Positions 59,238 through 64,000 of a stretch of DNA of 64,000 nt are shown here, piece after piece. The translations under genes were made by a program, and so were the position numbers. Numbering within the stretch: position 1 is the stretch's first letter; each line of letters opens with the position of its first letter. Below the pieces are notes generated by a model. That model was given only the letters and a program-made list of their open reading frames with translations. It was not told the origin of the DNA and searched no databases. Source of the DNA: Oleispira sp036960605 (GTDB lineage Bacteria > Pseudomonadota > Gammaproteobacteria > Pseudomonadales > Oceanobacteraceae); assembly GCA_036960605.1 (NCBI GenBank), contig JBALXI010000018.1:1-64000 (forward strand). The letters run 5' to 3'.

Positions 59238-59366
59238 GTGACGGGGTTAGCTATTTTTATTGCAGGATTGATCTTCGTTGCGGGGGTGATAACTGCTTTG
59301 ACTTTTCGTTGGTTGAAGCAAACAGTAACAGAGTATTTTGCCCCCGGTGTCTTTGGTAATTGGTAA
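59238..59366 (+). CDS. Tiny membrane protein, 42 residues
   Basis: A GTG start just 2 bp after the peroxiredoxin-like stop opens a 42-codon frame. Residues 3-22 form one membrane helix (GLAIFIAGLIFVAGVITALT), followed by a basic and aromatic tail (FRWLKQTVTEYFAPGVFGNW). Close spacing and a clean hydrophobic profile support a real coupled gene. It may be a small partner of the upstream membrane protein. Confidence 0.5.
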   Translation: MTGLAIFIAGLIFVAGVITALTFRWLKQTVTEYFAPGVFGNW

Positions 59367-59663
59367 TTAAAAATCTCCGGTGCAATCATTACTCTAACGA
59401 TGTAGCTTGGAAGCAGCAAAATGGTCAGCATTTTCTTAATACTTAATTAATGGCTAAAGAGCATAGAAGTACCATGCTTCCGCAGAAGACGTGGCAGCAA
59501 CGCTACTTCTATTTAATGATCAAACCCAAGTGATAAACCGAAGTAATAAAGCTAAGTAATCAATGATCATATTTGACGCGATGACCATTGATTGTAAAAG
59601 CTGAATGCATATACTAAACGCCAGCAATTTTTCTAGTTAATCTCAATGTTGAGAGAAGAAATC

Positions 59664-59957
59664 ATGGTTAATATCCTAGTAACTCTAGACGTTAAAGACT
59701 TCTCTTTATTAGCGGCTTTCGAAAGTAAAGCCGTTGAAATTATGCGTTCCCATGGCGGATGCATCATTAGAGCTTTCGAGACTAAAAGAAATGACGATAA
59801 CTCTGGGCAGGAAATTCACTTGTTAGAATTCCCAAACATGGCTGCATTCGATGAGTATCGATCTAGCTCATTACTATTGGAATATGCTGAGCTTAGAAGT
59901 AAAGCAATAGGCGCAACGACAGTCGTTATCTCTAGTGAGCAGAAAGAATATTCTTGA
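59664..59957 (+). CDS. DUF1330-like small protein
   Basis: 97 residues from ATG 59664, placed behind GAGAGAAG; an ATG 18 bp earlier is possible. Dimeric ferredoxin-like fold: ILVTLDVKDFSLLAAFESKAVEIMRSHGGCIIRAFET, then IHLLEFPNMAAFDEYRSSSLLLEYAELRSKAI. DUF1330 proteins have no settled function. Nearest neighbours are the peroxiredoxin-like gene upstream and a DUF523 gene downstream. Confidence 0.82.
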   Translation: MVNILVTLDVKDFSLLAAFESKAVEIMRSHGGCIIRAFETKRNDDNSGQEIHLLEFPNMAAFDEYRSSSLLLEYAELRSKAIGATTVVISSEQKEYS

Positions 59958-60017
59958 GCTAAAATCCTCGTGGCAAGTAAAACTAAAAAATGCACCAATA
60001 AAGGCTATGAAGTAGTA

Positions 60018-60509
60018 ATGGAAAAAGTTCTTATAAGTGCCTGCCTGCTAGGTAAGCGAGTCCGCTATGACGGTAATGCGTTATCGGTCACTGCAACAAT
60101 CCTAGATCAGTGGATAGCGTCAGGGCGAGTCATTTCAATGTGCCCCGAAGTCGATGCAGGCATGAGCATCCCTAGGGCGCCGGCAGAAATATCAGCAGGA
60201 GACGGCTACGGTGTTTGGGCGGGTACAGCGCGAGTCGTTGAAAATACAGAAGTAGAGGTGACTGATTATTTCAAAAAAGGCGCACAAATGGCTTTGGCGT
60301 TATGCAGGAAATACAATATTACAGTCGCGGTATTGACCGAGAATAGCCCTTCATGTGGAAGCTCGATGATCTACGATGGCAGTTTTTCAAGTAACAAAAT
60401 TGATGGGGTTGGCGTGACGACGGCTCTACTCAAAAAGAACGGCATTAAAGTTTTTAGCCAGCATGATATTGAACGTGCTAACCAAGCACTGCATAAGATA
60501 AGCCGCTAA
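60018..60509 (+). CDS. DUF523 family protein
   Basis: 163 residues from ATG 60018, where the family begins (MEKVLISACLLGKRVRYDG). Further motifs: MCPEVDAGMSIPRAPAEIS and VLTENSPSCGSSMIYDG with conserved Cys and Ser. The family is widespread, possibly involved in thiouracil or sulfur chemistry, but unproven. It is short version without the YbgA extension. Confidence 0.9.
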   Translation: MEKVLISACLLGKRVRYDGNALSVTATILDQWIASGRVISMCPEVDAGMSIPRAPAEISAGDGYGVWAGTARVVENTEVEVTDYFKKGAQMALALCRKYNITVAVLTENSPSCGSSMIYDGSFSSNKIDGVGVTTALLKKNGIKVFSQHDIERANQALHKISR

Positions 60510-60623
60510 GTAGCGATTAGTTATAATTATCCAAACGAATACACCGCCATGAAAATAAGGCATTTCTACAATCTAACCAAAGCACTTAGGGTTCATTCAT
60601 CGTTTTAGAATTAAGGATGAACT

Positions 60624-61028
60624 ATGAACAAAGTAGCGGAAGGATTTGAGCCCCTATTTAGAAGCAGCCCTTACTTAGATTTATTAGGCCCAATCTATAA
60701 TAAGAAAACAGAAACAGGATTATTAATTGGGCTTAGGGCTGAGAAGAAACACTGCAATGCCAGAGATCTAGTACATGGCGGTGTGCTTAGCAGCCTTGCA
60801 GACATCGCACTGGGCTACAATGCAGCGTTTCAAGGCAAAGAACCTGTGCCCATGGTCACCGCAAGTCTCAATATAGATTATGTCGGATCGGTAAAGCTCG
60901 GCGACTGGATAGAAATATCAGCCGATGTGCAAAAGGTCGGTAGAAACATGGCCTTTGCAAACTGCTATTTCTTCGTTGATTCAGCGCGCATCGCCAGAGC
61001 CAGTGCTGTATTTAATGTTATTAACTAA
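60624..61028 (+). CDS. PaaI-type hotdog thioesterase
   Basis: 134 residues. Hotdog-fold thioesterase with the HGG motif in NARDLVHGGVLSSLADIALGYNAAF and the strand block VTASLNIDYVGSVKLGDWIEISADVQKVGRNMAFANCYF. It hydrolyses acyl-CoA thioesters; substrate unknown. Single gene with an AAGGATG element before ATG. Confidence 0.9.
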   Translation: MNKVAEGFEPLFRSSPYLDLLGPIYNKKTETGLLIGLRAEKKHCNARDLVHGGVLSSLADIALGYNAAFQGKEPVPMVTASLNIDYVGSVKLGDWIEISADVQKVGRNMAFANCYFFVDSARIARASAVFNVIN

Positions 61029-61170
61029 GGTTCGAGGAACGTTTTCCGAACAGTGTTATCCAATAAAATATCATTGCCAATATTCCTGCGGGAGTTTACT
61101 CTTGCATGTTTAATGAACAGTGCTTTAGCAGTATAGAGCAAGCACCGCATGAACATACGCTAGGGTAAGC

Positions 61171-63492
61171 ATGAACTTAAAAACATCATTAAACAGTATT
61201 GTACTGGCCGCATGCTTAGCAGCCTCATTAACGGCTTGTGGCGGTAGTTCGAGCAGCTCACCAACACCAGAGCCGCCAATAGTCGTCGATCCAATTGAAG
61301 AGGTGCCTACCAATACGATCAGCCACGCCTATTTTCGTGACCAAGACAGCGCCAGCGGTAAACTCGGTGGCAGCATCACATTAGAAGTGAGTGCCGCAGA
61401 AGCGACCCAGCCCTTTAAAACAGAATCTATCTGGATCTATTGGGCAGACGCCAACGGTAACAAGCTGGAGGGTACAGCAAGCAGAGCCTGGCTTAAAACA
61501 GAGAGCTTCAAATCAGAATCAGATTCTACCTTCAACATTGTGATACCCACGGGCACCCGCATTCCAGAAAACACTCAAAGCAGCTCTCAAGCCCTAATAC
61601 TGTATCCACATAATGGCTATGGCGAAGCAGAGAAAGGCACCTTAATAAAATTCCACGACTTCATCGGTAATACCCAGCTTTCTGGCCCAGGTGGCAACGA
61701 ATACTTCCCTTGGTATTACGGCCAGCCACCAGCTAGCGATGTTGAACCTGCAGAATTCACCGTATTACGTGACAAAATATCCGTCCACCGCAGTGATAGT
61801 GGCCGCTGCATCTTCGATAATGGCTTAGTGGGTATCATTGATATGGCCTATGCCGTTGACGAAGCTTGGGTAGCGGGCAAGGGGAGTGGCCCAAATGCAC
61901 AAGCCAACGACGCTAATGACAGCCTATTTCCGATCTACGAGTATCCGTGTGCAGAAGCCCCAATCAATACTCACCGTTGGGTAGGGGACCGTGCGGCTGA
62001 TACAGAAGATGGGATTGAATATGTATGGACGTATTCAACCATTAACGACGCCATGTTTTACGGAACAATCGTCTACGATACCTTTGTTAAATACCTTGGC
62101 GAGCCACCACTCGATGAAAAATTACGCATTCGTTTACATTATGAAAATAGAGGCTCAACGACAGGGTATTGGGATGGCGCTTACGCAACGTTTGGTGATG
62201 GTTATTTCCGTCAATATTCAGCAGCATCACTCGACTCTATTGGCCATGAAATTGGCCACGGAGTATTGAACCGCATAATGGGCGTCGACTTTTTTCAAGC
62301 CAGCTCGACTGAAGGGATGAGTAAAGGATTTAGAACGGTGCATGAAGCCTTTGGCGACATCTCAGGTGTTATGGCTTGGTACGAATATGGCCTGCTCAAA
62401 GGCGAGGATCAAAGTGGAAGTATCGGTGCAGACGATTATTGGATACACGGTGAAGAAAATACCGGCGGAGTTATTGGCAGAATACGCAGGCTGAATCAAA
62501 TTGTGACAGAGTATGAGGCGATTGAAACCATGCTGGATTACGACGACACAAATCCAAATTATTATTTAAGCATTGGTATGTTCACCTACCCGTTTTATCT
62601 ATTACAGGAAAAATGGGGAATGGAAGAGGCTTATAGCTTATACATAGCCGCCGCTAGAAATTGTTGGGCCTCAACCATGAACCATACCCAGCTCGCGCAG
62701 TGCCTAAAGCAACAAGCCGCACTTATCTCTGCTGAAAAAGAAGCCGACGTCGTAACGGCGTTTAAAGTAGTAAAAATTAAACTCTTCGACGAAGGTGTGC
62801 TGAGTCATTACCAATTTGAAAAATCAAAACTACGCACACAATTCACCGACGATAGTCGCAGCACAAGCCAAGTGTCTAAATGGTTGTGGGATTTTGGTGA
62901 TGGTGAAACATCAACTGAAAAGAATCCACAACATACCTATGCCAGCTCTGGAAACTACTCGGTAAAATTAACCACAGAAGATACTGGAGGTTATAAAGAT
63001 GACTTCACTCGCAAAGTTTCAGTCACCGATCAGTATTGCAAAATCACTGCAGGCTATGCACCCAGCAATGACATAGGCGAAGCGATAATAAACGCAACCG
63101 ATCTGAATTTTAATGCGGATGAATGGGATTACAGCGCCACACCCATTTCCCTCTCGGGTCCAAATAATAGAACGTTGAACTTAGATATTACAGGTGCAAG
63201 TAATACCGCCATTGACGAAACAACCGAGTGGAATGTTTGGTTAGACATAAACGACGACGGTTTTTATACAGCTGACGAAATAGTAGAAACAACAACGGTC
63301 GCGATAGGCCAGCCCTATGGCGTGAATACCAGTATTGATTTATCTGCGTTTATTGCAGCAGCCAATGAGACAGCAGGGGAAGGCCAGCCTTCGATCGAGA
63401 GATACATGCGAATAATCGGTGAGCATACTATGGTCGGCGCGTGTTCTTCCGCAGTGGGCGAAGCGTTTGATGTAAGAATAACTTGGCAGTGA
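61171..63492 (+). CDS. Secreted M4-like metalloprotease with PKD and GEVED-like domains
   Basis: 773 residues, predicted lipoprotein (SLTACGGS lipobox). The protease has HEIGHGVL at about residue 359 and the downstream Glu/Asp segment VHEAFGDISGVM as in thermolysin-like (M4) enzymes, though the N-terminal propeptide is shorter than usual. At residues about 560-630 a PKD domain (WDFGDGETSTEKNPQHTY) follows, and the C-terminal 130 residues resemble a GEVED beta-sandwich (WNVWLDINDDGFYTADEIV). It is likely exported and degrades protein outside the cell. Composition is similar to the M66 protease at 47069. Confidence 0.87.
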   Translation: MNLKTSLNSIVLAACLAASLTACGGSSSSSPTPEPPIVVDPIEEVPTNTISHAYFRDQDSASGKLGGSITLEVSAAEATQPFKTESIWIYWADANGNKLEGTASRAWLKTESFKSESDSTFNIVIPTGTRIPENTQSSSQALILYPHNGYGEAEKGTLIKFHDFIGNTQLSGPGGNEYFPWYYGQPPASDVEPAEFTVLRDKISVHRSDSGRCIFDNGLVGIIDMAYAVDEAWVAGKGSGPNAQANDANDSLFPIYEYPCAEAPINTHRWVGDRAADTEDGIEYVWTYSTINDAMFYGTIVYDTFVKYLGEPPLDEKLRIRLHYENRGSTTGYWDGAYATFGDGYFRQYSAASLDSIGHEIGHGVLNRIMGVDFFQASSTEGMSKGFRTVHEAFGDISGVMAWYEYGLLKGEDQSGSIGADDYWIHGEENTGGVIGRIRRLNQIVTEYEAIETMLDYDDTNPNYYLSIGMFTYPFYLLQEKWGMEEAYSLYIAAARNCWASTMNHTQLAQCLKQQAALISAEKEADVVTAFKVVKIKLFDEGVLSHYQFEKSKLRTQFTDDSRSTSQVSKWLWDFGDGETSTEKNPQHTYASSGNYSVKLTTEDTGGYKDDFTRKVSVTDQYCKITAGYAPSNDIGEAIINATDLNFNADEWDYSATPISLSGPNNRTLNLDITGASNTAIDETTEWNVWLDINDDGFYTADEIVETTTVAIGQPYGVNTSIDLSAFIAAANETAGEGQPSIERYMRIIGEHTMVGACSSAVGEAFDVRITWQ

Positions 63493-63582
63493 TTAGTTGG
63501 ATGAAAATACTGATTACGCTGGGTTTTATCAGTCTATTCTAATGCTGAGTATTATTTTTTATAATTGATTAACGGAGTGAGC

Positions 63583-63966
63583 ATGTCCCAAGATCTAGAG
63601 AAGAATAAACAAAATGCAGTCGCTTTCTATCGCATGGCTTACCTAGGTGAGCCAGCAAAAGCGGTAGAACAATATGTCGGCGATGATTACAAACAGCACA
63701 ACCCCGCAGTCGGTGATGGCAAACAGCCATTCATTGATTACTTCGACGAAATGCATCGCGACTACGCTGATAAAAGTATTGAGTTTGTAAGAGTCATTGC
63801 AGAAGGAGACCTCGTATCTTTGCACACTCATCAAACGTGGCCAGATAACGATGAATACGTGACCATGGATTTCTTTCGCTTTGATAAAAATGGAAAAATT
63901 GTAGAACACTGGGATGCCATTCAGCAGATCCCCCTAGAATCAAAAAATGGCAATACCTTGTATTAA
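63583..63966 (+). CDS. SnoaL/NTF2-like protein
   Basis: 127 residues from ATG 63583 with GGAG upstream. NTF2-like pattern: NAVAFYRMAYLGEPAKAVEQYVGDDYKQHNPAVGDGKQPFIDYFDEM, ending FFRFDKNGKIVEHWDAIQQIP. This YQHNP-type subgroup is found widely as predicted SnoaL-like cyclase of unknown substrate. Last gene in the window. Confidence 0.88.
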   Translation: MSQDLEKNKQNAVAFYRMAYLGEPAKAVEQYVGDDYKQHNPAVGDGKQPFIDYFDEMHRDYADKSIEFVRVIAEGDLVSLHTHQTWPDNDEYVTMDFFRFDKNGKIVEHWDAIQQIPLESKNGNTLY

Positions 63967-64000
63967 TAGAGGGGCCATCGTGACGTTTATCCAAACGAAT

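Noticed and set aside
1..64000. tRNA, rRNA, IS elements, prophage, CRISPR
   Set aside because: No cloverleaf, transposase, integrase, capsid or repeat-spacer pattern was recognised on reading either strand.

Overview
The window is a moderately AT-rich stretch of a gammaproteobacterial chromosome, most likely from a marine Oceanospirillales-type bacterium. This placement rests on the gene content (VF530, ZapE, Tas, AzlCD, a ZnuD-like receptor, many LysR regulators, secreted lipase and proteases) and was not checked by any search. It is gene-dense, with no rRNA, tRNA, CRISPR array, intact IS element or prophage that I could recognise.

Region 1 (1-5280) is a metal-homeostasis block. A COG0523 (CobW/ZigA-type) gene has lost its GTPase half. 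It is followed by a ZnuD-like TonB-dependent receptor with a Zur-box-like palindrome over its start codon and an AztD-like zinc-chaperone lipoprotein. A flavodoxin gene behind a Fur-box-like site and a small unknown gene come next. Region 2 (5290-8990) is a five-gene minus-strand operon: TetR regulator, DUF6463 membrane protein, ABC1/AarF kinase-like protein, and two more small membrane proteins. Region 3 (8990-14740) holds an AraC regulator, a lipoprotein translationally coupled to a family I.5-type secreted lipase, a repeat-bearing secreted lipoprotein, and small genes. Region 4 (14720-18520) has a diguanylate cyclase, a ParD-like/methionine aminopeptidase pair, an orphan fucosyltransferase and a DHFR-like reductase.

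Region 5 (18610-22450) is the most interesting part. It is a compact six-gene minus-strand operon coding for a receiver-like protein, a COG2229-type small GTPase, an unknown protein with a possible roadblock-like C-terminus, a roadblock/LC7 protein, an Aer-like PAS protein and a cytoplasmic PhnD-like ligand-binding protein. It looks like a proteobacterial analogue of an MglAB/conservon-type GTPase switch with a sensory input, and I cannot tie it to a described system.

Region 6 (22680-38340) is accessory metabolism: AzlCD, two LysE exporters, two periplasmic solute-binding proteins, a stand-alone CysC coupled to a LysR gene, and a GST/NTF2/FrnE/tautomerase operon. It continues with a VOC protein with a KESSE repeat, an Old Yellow Enzyme reductase, a DinJ-YafQ toxin-antitoxin pair, a YdiL-like HTH protein and Tas. 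Region 7 (38420-44740) has a strongly AT-rich 795-residue membrane-anchored protein of unknown function, VF530, a Mn-dependent-type pyrophosphatase, ZapE and a lipoprotein. Region 8 (44740-64000) is a run of regulator/oxidoreductase pairs (LysR, TetR with a doubled palindromic operator, GlxA-type AraC, SDRs). It also holds an internally deleted rsgA pseudogene, two large secreted metalloproteases (M66-like with ricin lectin; M4-like with PKD), a membrane-anchored peroxiredoxin-like protein and several small enzymes.

The window suggests a free-living heterotroph that secretes lipases and proteases and carries many small redox or detoxification operons, each with its own regulator. All family assignments are from reading the translated sequence; none was checked by a database search.
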